DNA of 64,000 nt from Astatotilapia calliptera (Eukaryota; Chordata; Actinopteri; Cichliformes; Cichlidae). The translations under genes and the position numbers were made by a program. Shown here in pieces: positions 43,259 to 54,176 of the stretch. The first letter of the stretch is position 1, and each line of letters starts with the position of its first letter. Under the pieces are notes generated by a model. That model ran no database searches, was not told the DNA's origin, and saw nothing but the letters and a program-made list of their open reading frames with translations. The DNA is taken from NCBI RefSeq assembly GCF_900246225.1, contig NC_039304.1:2272002-2336001 (forward strand), in the 5' to 3' direction.

Positions 43259-44277
43259 TACGGTGGGCTTGTTTCACAGCCTCACAAAGACACACAAAGT
43301 CCAGTTTGAGGAAGTGGGAGCGCTGTTTGGAGTCCGGTTGGTGCCCATGTGGATAAGGATGGTGTCGGCCTCCGGACGGGATCGTATTCTGCCAGGAAAC
43401 TTGTCTAAAATGTCCCAGAGCGTCGGGCCGGGAAAAGACAGAGCGCACGCCTCCTTTATTGTGAAATTCCTCACCATGGTAACTGAACACATCAGCTGGT
43501 CTGCAGCAGGTCATGTTCAGAGTTTGAGGCTCAAAGTGTCCCATTTTCACTGATTGTTTCCCGACGACATGCTTCACGTGTGATATGGATCCTCTGCTGA
43601 AGGAATCTGCTTTCTATCCACAACCTGTTGATCCGTGTCTGACTAACAGCAGCGCAGGAAGCCCTGCAGTTACAGAGAAACTGTCTGAGTCGCATTGTTG
43701 CTGCAGTTTACCTGCAACTGCTGTGAAGAAAAAGTCTCACTGTGTTTGTGTTTGGTCCTAATCTGCTGCCTGTCTGTTTGACATGCTGGATTTCCAGCTG
43801 ATCGATGACAGATTAGAAACTGATCAGTCTATTGATCACACAATATTCCATCAATAGAATTGATTTGACTTTGATTTGTGTAACAAAGTGATTTCCACGT
43901 CTCCTTCATGATGTGACAGTGTCAGAGCTGAATGCACTTGTAGAGTATCATGTTTTTATGGCTCACATTTAAAGTGTTGCAGCTCTAATGTACAGCTGTC
44001 ATATTAGAAATAGAAGCAGCTCTGATTTTAGTGCTCAAAGAAATCTATGAAGTGATGAATTCACACATGAACAGTTTTCTGCAGCGTTCCTCTCGGCCTT
44101 ATTTGCAGCTCCACTCTTGTTTTTGCTCTAATAATTATTTCTCTCCATGAGCTGTTTCTCTGCCTGAAGGAGGCGCCACTCCATCGCTTCATTTAGTGCA
44201 GAACAAGAGTCACATGATGCTGCTCTGAACACCAATCACACTTTGTACAGCTCATGTTGTGTTTGTTGTCCTCTCAG
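43259..44277. other. Intron DNA, partly LINE 5' debris
   Basis: 43259-43577 is probably the 5' end of the same LINE (open on both strands, GC-rich). From about 44225 the sequence is the duplicated intron end that also precedes 10074. Confidence 0.4.
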
Positions 44278-44604
44278 TGCGTCAGGTGGAGGTGGAGGAG
44301 GGGGCGGAGTCTGTCCAGCTGCCCTTCAAAACATCACAAAACCTGCCTGAAGATGTTAGAGTGGAGTGGGAACGCTATGACCCTGAATACAACATGGTCC
44401 ACGTGTACAAGAACGGCTCTGACCAGCCTCACAAACAGGACCAGGTTTACAGAGACCGAACGAAGATGAATGAAGACCTGCTGAAAACTGGAGACCTCAG
44501 TCTGACCCTGAAACACCCCACAGAGAGAAACAGTGGGAGATATGAATGTGATGTCAGGAGGAACGGACGGGTTAGATTCAAAACTGTGCAGCTCAAAGTT
44601 AAAG
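44278..44604 (+). CDS. V-set immunoglobulin exon B4, penultimate exon of copy 2
   Basis: Partner of 10074-10397. Phase 1, donor aaag|gtttgt. VEVEEGAESVQLPFKTS with Phe for the B-strand Cys, VEWERYDPEYN, an NGSDQP sequon, KTGDLSLTL and YECDVRRNG. The G-strand ends VQLKVK. It is followed by a long GT tract and then the C-terminal exon. Confidence 0.86.
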
Positions 44605-44613
44605 GTTTGTGCT

Positions 44614-44616
<3 letters not shown>

Positions 44617-44704
<88 letters not shown>
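44617..44704. repeat. GT microsatellite 12 bases after a splice donor
   Basis: About 88 bases of pure gt in the 128-base intron between the last V exon and the C-terminal exon. The copy-1 intron is 76 bases with no such tract. Confidence 0.97.
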
Positions 44705-44705
<1 letters not shown>

Positions 44706-44732
44706 TCTGACTGTCTTGTGTCTCCTCTGCAG

Positions 44733-44824
44733 GGAGAGTTCAGGTCCAGGATCAAACAGGGGACATCAGGAACAGAAGCAGCTCCATTGATCCGACTCCT
44801 CTGATGGCTGATCAATCAGTTTGA
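44733..44824 (+). CDS. C-terminal exon of copy-2 V-set gene
   Basis: Acceptor ctctgcag at 44732. In phase 1 it reads GRVQVQDQTGDIRNRSS and on to MADQSV and tga. Identical at every base to the copy-1 exon although the flanking intron differs, suggesting recent duplication, conversion or constraint. A serine- and aspartate-rich hydrophilic tail without a membrane segment. Confidence 0.85.
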
Positions 44825-45205
44825 TCTGTGTGTTCTTTGATTATTGATCAGTGATGTCAGAGTGGAGTCAGTGTGATGTTGTTGTTGTGTGTTTGAGACT
44901 TTTAGTGTCCATGAAGGTCTCTGCTGCCGTAGATCCTCTGAACTGTGACAGAGGTCTCACTCTGGAGGAAACTCTCAGCACTTTCCAGCAGCTCCTCCAT
45001 CATGGAGGACGTTCCCTCACTGTAACAGGTGGAGGAGAGAGGAGAGGAAGCACAGGTGGATCCTCTGAGGAAGAGGAGCGTTCCTACAAACCACATGATC
45101 ACATGACCAGAGGACAAGCATGTGCAGAAACACATTAAAGTCAGCCTGTAAACACGTTTGTGTAAATTCTAGTCGTGTTTTTCTGTTACATTCAAATAAA
45201 AGCAG
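44825..45205 (+). other. 3' UTR and polyadenylation signal, copy 2
   Basis: Matches the copy-1 3' UTR for about 250 bases, then diverges. An aataaa lies at 45195-45200. Confidence 0.6.
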
Positions 45206-45258
45206 AGAAAGCAGAACAAATGCTGAAGCTGTCTGTGTGAAATAAAGGAGTTACAGTA

Positions 45259-45327
<69 letters not shown>

Positions 45328-45810
45328 CTGTCCAGCAGCTGTCTGAGCTGCAGTCTGTATTGTGTGTGTAATATCTTCATGTTTCTAACATTACAGTTTT
45401 ATCTTCAGGTGTAAAATCAGCTGCTCTGCTGTCTTCTCTCCTGATCCTGTGTGATTGATTCGATCCTGCAAACGCCACAAATTTCATTCCAGCTTTGATT
45501 TGAAAGCCAGCGAGTAAAAGGATCAGCGATAGTTTTCAGAGCGATGCCAAAGCTTGGGTTCCTCTCCTACAGCAGCTTTTCTTTTCTTTCTTTCTCTCCC
45601 TGTGAAATACAGCAGCTGGACCTTTGGCTGCAACACACTGTGAGACAAACTGCACACAAACAGTTTGTGTGTTTGCTGATGTTTGTTGAGCTGATAGAAA
45701 CGCTGCATTTGAAATTAGCTGACACTTCAAAAACGTTCCTCCCTTTATGCTCGCTGCTCTTCAGCAGGGCTAGCTAGATGCTAAAGTAGCGCTAACACAA
45801 CTTACAGTTG
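45206..45810. other. Intergenic DNA with CA microsatellite
   Basis: A pure ca tract at 45261-45326. The rest has no recognised gene. Confidence 0.6.
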
Positions 45811-46227
45811 AGACCAGCCGTTCGAATAAAAACAAAAAATCTCCTCAACTTTGAAAGTCTCTGTGTGGCCAACAGCAGACAACATTATACCCCCATCATG
45901 ACCTAAACCAACCATGAAGGTGCTGCTTAGAGTAGCTGAACGCACCGCTAAAGTGTTCCACCACCGACTCCGTGCTGCTGCTGTTTGCTCGATTTGTGTA
46001 TCATGCGGGTGTCTCTGCACAGACGCACAGAAAGGGAAAATGACGTAGGGAATTCCCACAATAATCTAATTGCGCACAGCGACACCTGCACATTCCACCA
46101 GTGTTCTGCCAAAAAAATCATAGACCAGCCATTCGAACGAAAAAAAAGAAAGAGAAGTCTTTGCAACTCTGAAAGTCTCTGTGTGGTCAACAACAGACAC
46201 ACATTGTGCCCATATCGTGGTCTAAAC
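45811..46227. repeat. Direct repeat pair of about 100 bases
   Basis: 45811-45905 and 46122-46217 share gaccagcc[ag]ttcgaa, tgaaagtctctgtgtgg, caacagac and cctaaac or tctaaac endings, about 310 bases apart and imperfect. Origin unknown. Confidence 0.6.
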
Positions 46228-47217
46228 TGTTAAGGGTTCAAATATTGAGGAGAGATAGAGGAGGGATTCAAAATCACAACACTGGTCCAGGAGAGTCGGT
46301 CAAACGATGATTTTAATGAACACACGTGTGGGAGATGAACACTGTACGCAGACAGCATCGATCTCACTCGAACAATACACAATCAGTTGTTTTTATACCA
46401 TCAGGGTATTGTTTATGACGCCCCCTCATGCGCCAAGCAGATACAATACATGCATAAGTTGCAAAACCACAAATGTTCTGGTGACAACTTTTGACACAGT
46501 GAAAAGAACGTCGCCTCCATCTCCATGCCAGGTGCCTTTCCTGTAGCCCGTCTCGCTCTCACTTCTCCAAAACCTCAGGGCATGCTCTGCAACAAAAACT
46601 GTCAGTTCTGCAGACTCAAAATGCAGTTGCAAGAAAAATATGTCTGAAATCTTACCTAGAATATAAGTCTACCTAAGATGTGTGTGTATATGTCTCCCGA
46701 CCTCAATTGCACTTTGTTTCACCTCTCACCTCACCTACTAAAGCTCACAACCAGACAGAGGCCACTCTCATATGTGTAACAATCTACTAAAATTATATAT
46801 GTAATATATTGAATAAATACTTTAATTAAATGCCACTACTCAAAGCTTAATATTAATATTATCAATGAATAAAAGAAAGTAATGAATATCCTGGTTATTC
46901 AAATAGCCTCATCCAGACAGCTCCTCAAAATAACCACCAAAAAATGCACACTTTACAGAGGAAACAAAGACATTTTAGAAGTACACTTCCTGACTTATTA
47001 TTGTTACATTCAGAGATAGTCAGGGAGGGACCTCTGATGCCTGTGCCCAAGGTAAGATGTGCATTTATTTAGATGTTCAGTTCAAAGCCTTCCAGGTATT
47101 TTTAATTTTGACTTTCTTTTTATTTTATGTATCTTGAGATATTTTAAATTTAAGCTCAGTGAAGCACTTTAAGCACAATAACTTAAGTGCCGCATTTTTT
47201 CAGACTATAAGGTGTGC

Positions 47218-47618
47218 TTAAAATACTTTCATTTCCTCAAAAGAGTTCCAGGGATCTTTCCTAAAGCCTGATTGATATTCAGATAAAATGGAATTGGTGT
47301 CTAAAAACCCCTTTAACTGCTCAAACAAAGGAGCTTCATGTACTTTGGCCTGCACAGATAGTTTAGATTTTGGTCTGTAATTAGTTAACACTGCTGGGTC
47401 GCCCCCTTTAACAGAGGGACAACAAAAGATGATTTCCATACTGAGGGAATTTCATTCATATCGAGTGTGAGGTTGAAAAGTGTTGTGAGAGGCTCTGCCA
47501 CAAAATCAGCTGCCAGTTTCAAGGAGTAAGGATCTAGCAAGTCTGGCCCTGGAGATTTTCTATGATCTAACACTTTAAGAGCTATTATTTTGATTGATTT
47601 GGATGGGGAACATGTCAC
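47218..47618 (-). pseudogene. LINE reverse-transcriptase fragment
   Basis: Minus strand: KVLDHRKSPGPDLLDPYSLK, NLTLDMNEIPSVWKSSFVVP and LLKG, then in another frame GGDPAVLTNYRPKSKLSVQA, LSEYQSGFRK. These are RT finger blocks of a non-LTR element. Frameshifted and short. Confidence 0.75.
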
Positions 47619-47639
47619 TATTTCATTGGTCAGGAAAAT

Positions 47640-48334
47640 TCATTCAAGTTTTCACCAATAAATTTCAAGTGAAAAAGTTTTTTTTGTTTTTTTTATAATA
47701 ATAAAATAACAATAAGAATAATAATCATCATTACTATTAATAATAATTGTTCTTGGCTTCATTTTTCCTTCCAGTCTCAAAACGCTTCCATTCAATGATT
47801 TGGGGGAAACATGAGACATTTAAAGACCTTCATTTCTTTTTAATATCAGAGTTTTTAATGAGTTTTTAATGAGCCACAGCAGCCCTGAATAAACACTTGA
47901 ATTACTGTCGGAGCTGCTGCAGTTTCCTGCTGCGTCCACTTTATACCACCAGAGATAGAGCAACAAGAAAAGCCATCACCATTTCACCTTTGAGGAGGCC
48001 GGCACACGTGTGAAGTGTGGAGATCAGGGAAATTATTTTGCTGCTATTGTTAATAATCATCATCATTACCATTGCATTAATAATATAATCTACAGCATTG
48101 ATATTGTAGTAAGATGTTTAAACATATTGGCACCCAGTTTATTACAGGTGCAGTTATAACCACTTTAAACTGTTGAGTTGAATCTATAATCTTAAATGCT
48201 TTTGAATGCTTGTTATAATCTTAAGTGTGTATGTGCTGATTCTGTTGATTCTGAGGACACTCTGTGCAAAGTAGACAGGAACTGCAGGTTTGCAGAGCGT
48301 GCCTTTTGCAAAAGTGAAACTAAAAGCAGAGTCT
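47640..48334. other. Spacer of the inverted repeat
   Basis: 47757-47880 resembles 11060-11175 beyond the copy-1 gene, so it belongs to the segmental duplication. The remainder is AT-rich and unassigned. Confidence 0.45.
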
Positions 48335-49145
48335 AAGTGCAGGTTATTCTGAGGAGCTGTTGGGATGATGCTATTTGAATAACCAGGTTGTTCATTATTA
48401 TCTTTTATACTTTTATATTCTTTTATTAAGCTTCTAGTAGAGGTTCTTGATTAAAACATTTATTCAATATTTTACACATATAGTTTTCGTAAACTGCTAA
48501 CACATTTGAGAGTGGCCTCTGTTTGACTGCGAGTGTTAGTAGGTGAGAGGTGACACAGAGTGCCAAGTGAGGTCGTGACACACACACACACACACAAAGT
48601 AGATACACTCATTTATAGATGAGAGGTTAATCATGTTTTCTTGCAACTGCGGGCGTGCAGAAGTGCTATCTCACTGCAGAGCATGGTCTGTGGTTTCGGA
48701 GAAGCGGCAGTCAAAAGGTTGACAGGAAACATCTGCCATGAGAGACAGAGACAATGTTCTTTTTAAACTGTGTTAAAAGTCATTGTGGTTTTGATCTGAC
48801 CTATGCATATATTGTATCTGTGACGTTGAAGGGTTGTCATTAAATTCAAACCCTGATGGTATATAATATCTGCTTATGCTTTGATTAGTCGGAGATCAGC
48901 GCTGTCTGCGAACGGCGCTGGTCCCCCCACGCGTGTATTCATTAAAGTCAATTGTTTGACCAAGCTCTTCTGGACCATGGTTGTTTGTACTCTCCTCATC
49001 AATTTCTAAATCTTAACAGAAGCTACATGCTAACACAAACCAGCTTTACTGAGTCTCGTCCTCACAAACTCACCAAGTCACTCACCAACATAATGGACAT
49101 GATGCAGATGAGATGTCTACAGGACGGACAGGTGTCTAACAATAA

Positions 49146-50380
49146 TCACAGAGAGATGAGATGAGATAGCCTTTATTTGTCAGTTGCAGGTCTTTTGCCC
49201 ACAACCAAGATGACAGACCTTGCCGGCCGTACATACAATACAAACATCACATTGGGGAGACAGGTCAGGCCAGGTAGCGAGGAAAAAAAAACATTGAAAT
49301 GTGCAACACAGAAGGATAATACAGGAATGCACAGATATCAACACACCATAACACAATAAACACAGACAAGCAACATGGGAAAGAGTCCCAGTGTGCACAT
49401 TTGATCTGGGGCCGCTGCAATCTTCGACTGCGCCTCCAGCTGACCCGATGTCCACATCATGGGGGAGGTAAGCGTTGGAGGTGGCGTTGGATCCAGGGTA
49501 GGGAGGGTGATGCGTCAGTGAGTGCTTATCAGTATCAGTATATGTATGTGTGTGCGTGTCCATAGCTCAGCTGAGACAGTGTCCGTCGCCCTGCCAGGCT
49601 AAGTAAACAGTCTTCCAGCCAACCCAGGTGGCCTTGTAGGGAATGGGAAGGAACAGACTCAACACAGTCGTTATCAGGGAGTTGTTGTTCAGCTCCAGCC
49701 TTGAGCTCCGGCCTTGAGCCCACAGCTGGCGCCGAAGGGGTAGCCGGGTTATGATGGTGATTGTTCTTTTACAAACAACTCATGAGAATTTCAAGCTGTT
49801 TTTAACACTCCGACACCGACACTGGTCTCTCAGTCTCCCGTTAATAGCTGCAAGCTTCTCCGTGATGTTATCAGCCGTCGATTCTGTGGTCTTGTCACTC
49901 TTTTTGCTCACATAGCAGATTCTGAGACCTCACGACCGCAGCCAACTGATCCGGGGTGTAATCCAGCTCCGCCCAGAGGTGCTGTTCTGAGTTGATTCTT
50001 TCCTGATGTAATCCAACATACATACGCTCAGAGGTGTTATTCTGAGCATTCACTGCAGTCGTAAGCGCCTCCAAGCTCTTAACCATGCTGCCTTCAGTGA
50101 GCCCTTTCTGAGAAGTCGCACCTGTCGTTTCAATCCCAGCGGGCAGCCTTGTGGGGGGTTGAACAGCCGGTTCCGCTTTCTTAATTCTCTGATAAGTCAG
50201 GGCCAAGCCAGCTCCGATCAGCAAGAACCCTGTTATCATGGTTCCGAATAGGTAGATATCTTCAGCGTCCTCGATCAACAGTCCCGCCAGGCACACGATC
50301 CTCTGCCACCCGTCCATCGTGTATCCAGCAGGGAAAGTCCCTCCAGGGCACTCGGGCTCTCCCGAGCCCAGACTTCTTGT
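49146..50380 (-). mobile_element. Retroposon-like unit with GAGAT tail and a small membrane-protein ORF
   Basis: In minus orientation it ends actgacaaataaaggctatc followed by atctc repeats (49151-49167), the layout of L2-like LINE and SINE tails, and carries one ORF upstream. No reverse transcriptase or endonuclease is seen. The 5' limit is a guess. Confidence 0.45.
49895..50317 (-). CDS. Hypothetical 140-residue protein with one transmembrane segment
   Basis: ATG at 50317, stop at 49895. MDGWQRIVCLAGLLIEDAED, then a clear membrane segment at residues 21-42 (YLFGTMITGFLLIGAGLAL followed by TYQRIKK), then a Pro/Thr-rich linker and a hydrophilic, helix-prone C-terminus ending LLCEQKE. I do not recognise the family. 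The retroposon-like 3' tail on the same strand suggests it is carried by a mobile element rather than being a host gene. Composition is ordinary coding-like; no splice sites are required. Confidence 0.5.
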   Translation of the reverse strand: MDGWQRIVCLAGLLIEDAEDIYLFGTMITGFLLIGAGLALTYQRIKKAEPAVQPPTRLPAGIETTGATSQKGLTEGSMVKSLEALTTAVNAQNNTSERMYVGLHQERINSEQHLWAELDYTPDQLAAVVRSQNLLCEQKE

Positions 50381-51223
50381 TAAAGAGTGTCAATAGCATT
50401 CAGAGACCAGTTGATCAAATTCTTAATTCTTTTTTAGGTTTTAGACACAGACTGTGAGAGACTGTTCCAGGGAAAGTAATACAAAAAAGATACGAGACTA
50501 GACAAAGACATAAGAACTAGCAGGAAAGATAAGGGAGAGGAGAAAAAGTGCGTCCGCCTCCTCTGAGAGCCAAAACAGAGCTGGCTGGATCACAATACTC
50601 CCCACACAGCTGTGGAGTCAGAGAGGTGCTCCAGTGTTCGAGTGGACAGGTGTGTGTCCTGTAAAGCTGCAGGTGTGTGTGTCTACATACAGATAAGGTG
50701 CTGATGTGAACACATTGCTCACAGGTTTGGAGTATCTGTCAGTAAAATGCAGAGCGGTCTACACGCCATGGGGGTTTCTGCCTGTCTGCTCAAAGCTGTT
50801 TATATAGCACACAGGCTAATGCTAAGTTAGCACTGCAGGAGCTGTACTGCATGATGAACAGCTGAATGTCAAAGCAGAGTGGGTTGTGACAGTGGCTGGA
50901 GACTTTAATTATGTAGAATTGAAAGCAGTACCTCCACCACCACCTCCACCTCCTAAAGGCGATATTTCTGTTCCCTTGGCTCAGCATCACCTTTGTCAGT
51001 GTCAGTGATTATGGAGGTCCATCAGGCAGACCTTCAGAAAACCAAGGAGCAAAACAAGCATCTGACTGAGCACCATCAGATGCCTACACCGAGCTACCAG
51101 CCTGTCATGATCTCTCTGTGCTCCTGTGCTGGCTCAACACTTTCTACCTGCCTCTGTCTCTTGATGCTCTTTCTCTCCTCCGTGTGAGTGAGTCAACCTC
51201 ACCCTGTGTTTCAGGGGCGGGAC

Positions 51224-51228
<5 letters not shown>
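50381..51228. other. Intergenic DNA
   Basis: No recognised domain. 50935-50955 is a short caccac/ctccac run. Short ORFs only. Confidence 0.4.

Positions 51229-51291
<63 letters not shown>
51229..51291. repeat. GA microsatellite
   Basis: About 62 bases of pure ag repeats. Confidence 0.97.
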
Positions 51292-51297
<6 letters not shown>

Positions 51298-51482
51298 TCT
51301 GTGGGAGACTCACACAGCTATTATTGTTCAGTAAATGATGTTTGTTCAGCTTGAACTTTACTGAGGAAACTTCCATGTGGCACCATGAACCGTACCCAGC
51401 TGTAACTTTTCTTACAGCAGATACAAAGCAGTGAGCAGAGTAATAAAGCTGGTGTAGTTAGAGCAGCTCCAAGGATAACACT

Positions 51483-52041
51483 TGTTACATCCCCTGGCTA
51501 GTCTAGGGGGTTTGAAGGGACTAACATAAAGGTAAGTAGTGAAGGAGGAGCCCAGATGGTAATTTTAAAAGGTTTATTTCATGCTCGTGTTGAAATTCTG
51601 GTTCAGACTGAGGGTTAACTTCAGGAAGAGCCAAGGCCAACATAACAAACAAAACATCCCAGATATGAAAATAAAAGAAACTTCCCCAACTCTAGAGAAA
51701 ACAAAATATACAACCTATAACCATAACCTACCTAACAACACATAAACAGGAGAAAACAGGGTGTCAAAACAAAAGGCAGCTTTCTCCTACAGGCAGTCTG
51801 AACATGAAAACACAAAAATGCACATATGAGTCAAAAGGCATGCAAGCCTGCACAGATATGGCAATTAAAATGGCCAGAGGGCCCAGAAACACAGCTCCAC
51901 AGGCCTTAGGTAACTCTGCTGATTGACAATTAGCTGGATTCTGTGAGCAGCATCCAATCAGGACAGAGGAGGTGGAGCCTAGACAAAACATAAGCAGTTA
52001 GTTGAAAGAAGAAAACCAACATCCTCCTGGGGGATGTAACA
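51483..52041. mobile_element. Non-autonomous element with TGTTACATCCCC inverted ends
   Basis: Starts tgttacatcccctgg and ends cctgggggatgtaaca, with possible 4-bp CACT flanks. Contains an actaacataaaggta...tttatt body and no coding frame. Superfamily not assigned. Confidence 0.5.
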
Positions 52042-53324
52042 CACTGGTTTCCTTTAACTATCCAGCTGCCAGATTAGATGCAGAGACAGACTGGAAATGA
52101 TCACAAGCTGTAAGTTAAGTGTTCAAAGAAGAAGAGTTATTATACATCAATACTCCGTGTAGTTAGTGAAGCACATGTGTGCAGATGCCTGTTTTCCCAT
52201 TAGTGGAGACGTTCATGTAGAGCAGTGTGGGGATCCATGGGGATAGTTTACCTGCAGCAGGTTATTAACACTCACTAATACTACAACAGGACAGTACTCC
52301 TGTGTGTGAACACCACAGCCACGGCTAATTTCCATCTGTTGTCCAAAAATATATTAAACATAGACATAATAGTACATTTAAAAAAAATCCTAATTCATAC
52401 ATAATAAGAGTAGCAGAAATGCCCCGGCGAGCACTCACATAGACGCTCACTGTGTTTGCCTTTACTTCCATCACAGTAAATAAACATGTATGACCTGTTA
52501 CTCTGTGTGTCTCACTTCATACGAGAGTTTTTCTAACACACTCTCACTCCACCACATCTCCTCAGGAGGTCTAACTCCAGGCAGCAGCCATGTTTGGGAG
52601 CATGCAAGCAGCTGGTCCTGAGTGTATGTAACACAGAGTCACTCACACACAAACATGGACACATGACTGAGGAATAAGTACGTTTATAAAGTGAAACATT
52701 AAAACGACAATATTGATCGAAACTATGAAGAACAAGCAGAAACAGGAGCTTCTGCAACAGGCTGCCACTGTCACGGCGCCTCAGTGACACAATAATAATG
52801 TTGACAATAATGGAAACAGGAAACCAACTGATGTAAAATAATATGATGCTGTGGGCTGGATTTGGTTGTGTTATGTTGTGAGATACCAGCCACAGCTAAC
52901 ATGTAGATAAATTTATTCTTATATTTAAAAAGCCTGCCCGGTAACACTTCCTGTGTATCTGGAGTAGACGACGTGTGGCTGACGGATCAAAACTAATTAA
53001 AATGTCAAATGTTTGTCGTCTGAACCTAATTTGAGTTTTTATTGCCATGAAACAGGAAACTGCTCAGTGAGAAGAGTCCAGACCTCATGGATGAAACTGA
53101 GAACCTGCCTCCAAACTTTAACTGTAGTGAGTAGAAATGATCTGTGCCATGTTGACTGGATGAAACAAAACAGGCTCAGAAGGAAATTTAGCAAAGCAGC
53201 TTCAGAAGGAAGATCTATCTTTGTGGTCTTTGTCTTGGTTTCAGACTTCAGTGATCTCTGGATGCTGTGATCTGATCTGATTTGGATTTATGTGACACAT
53301 GGAGCCATGAGAGCTTCTTATGGC
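52042..53324. other. Intergenic DNA
   Basis: About 1.3 kb with short ORFs and no recognised gene or repeat. Confidence 0.4.
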
Positions 53325-53525
53325 GATGGCCAGAGGGGCCGATGGTGCGATATGGCAGCCTCGCTTCTGTCAGTCTGCCCCAGGGCAGCTGTGGCTACAA
53401 CTATAGCTTTCCTCCACCAGTGTGTGAATGTGAGAGTGAATGAATAGTGGAATTATAAAGTGCTTTGGGTGCCTAGAGAGCGCTATATAAATGCAATCCA
53501 TTATTATTATTATTATTATTATTAA
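53325..53525 (+). repeat. SINE-like repeat with ATT tail, copy 1
   Basis: ggccagaggggccgatggtg, gatatggcagcc, ccaccagtgtgtgaatgtg, gctttgggtgcc and gcgctatataaatgcaatcc followed by att repeats. Shared with 57688-57866. Confidence 0.75.
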
Positions 53526-53730
53526 ATCTAAAACTCAGAGACCTTTAGATATAAAACATCAGCTGCATACTGTCCTTAATCTAAAGTGAAATCTTCTGTT
53601 CTTAAACTTAGATTTGATATCTTGGACCAGAAAACCTGCACAGCTTCATTGTTCAAAATTTACTGCAGTTCAGCTTTAGACTCATACACAGCTGGTTCAT
53701 GTTTCTGTCTCTGTGTCCTCACTTTCCCAG

Positions 53731-53911
53731 CATGCCTCGGCTCTGGAGGTGTATGAGGGGGTGGAGTCTGTCCTGCTGACCTGTCAGGACTCTTCTGTAC
53801 CTGCATGTCCCACTTTGGTGTGGAGCTGCCACGACCTTAGTCCTCCAATCATCCACCAGCGTAACCTGGCAGGAGATGAACTGAGAAGAGCTGTGGAGAG
53901 TGGGCAGGCAG
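53731..53911 (+). pseudogene. Truncated V-set exon without a usable acceptor
   Basis: Encodes ASALEVYEGVESVLLTCQDS, LVWSCHDLSPP and then LRRAVESGQAG before a gtgagt donor (phase 1). The whole second half of the V domain (DLSLTL, YxC) is missing. At the position of the sister exon's ccttccag acceptor (24391-24398) this copy has cctcac; the next ag, in tttcccag, puts the exon out of frame with a phase-1 leader. An abandoned exon of the distal-V subtype. Confidence 0.72.
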
Positions 53912-54160
53912 GTGAGTCACAGGTAGGCTTTTCTCTCTTCAGCAGAAGCTCAAACTAGCTCAAAGACTCAGGTGAGCAGGATTTGCAGGACTCACCATGA
54001 GTTCTTCCACATGAACGTATTTCCAGCTGTCAGAACACAAAAGAAAACAGGTGAGAAAATTCCTGAGGAACAAACAGGGAGGAAAACACTGGACGGCAAT
54101 TACCACCACTGACAGGGCAACAGTCTGTTAGAGAGTGGAGGTGCCTGTTAGTCTTTAAAT
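53912..54160. other. Spacer upstream of duplicated leader region
   Basis: No feature recognised. Confidence 0.35.
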
Positions 54161-54176
54161 TCCACTGAGTGAATGA

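Larger units (their letters stand above)
46228..49018. repeat. Large inverted repeat of LTR-like arms
   Basis: Left arm 46228 to about 46945, right arm about 48335 to 49018, in opposite orientation. Outer ends are tgttaag and cttaaca. Shared blocks include the complement pairs 46884-46935/48342-48394 and 46297-46333/48931-48960. The right arm has LTR-like features (gcgtgtattcattaaag, then a cttaaca end). Spacer 46946-48334 has a LINE fragment and DNA resembling the region after the copy-1 gene. Confidence 0.65.

Noticed and set aside
43149..43553. 134-codon plus-strand frame
   Set aside because: Antisense to LINE endonuclease debris; no recognised domain.
44447..44815. His/Thr-repeat frame on the minus strand, and Cys/Val-repeat frames on the plus strand
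   Set aside because: Produced by the GT tract in the terminal intron.
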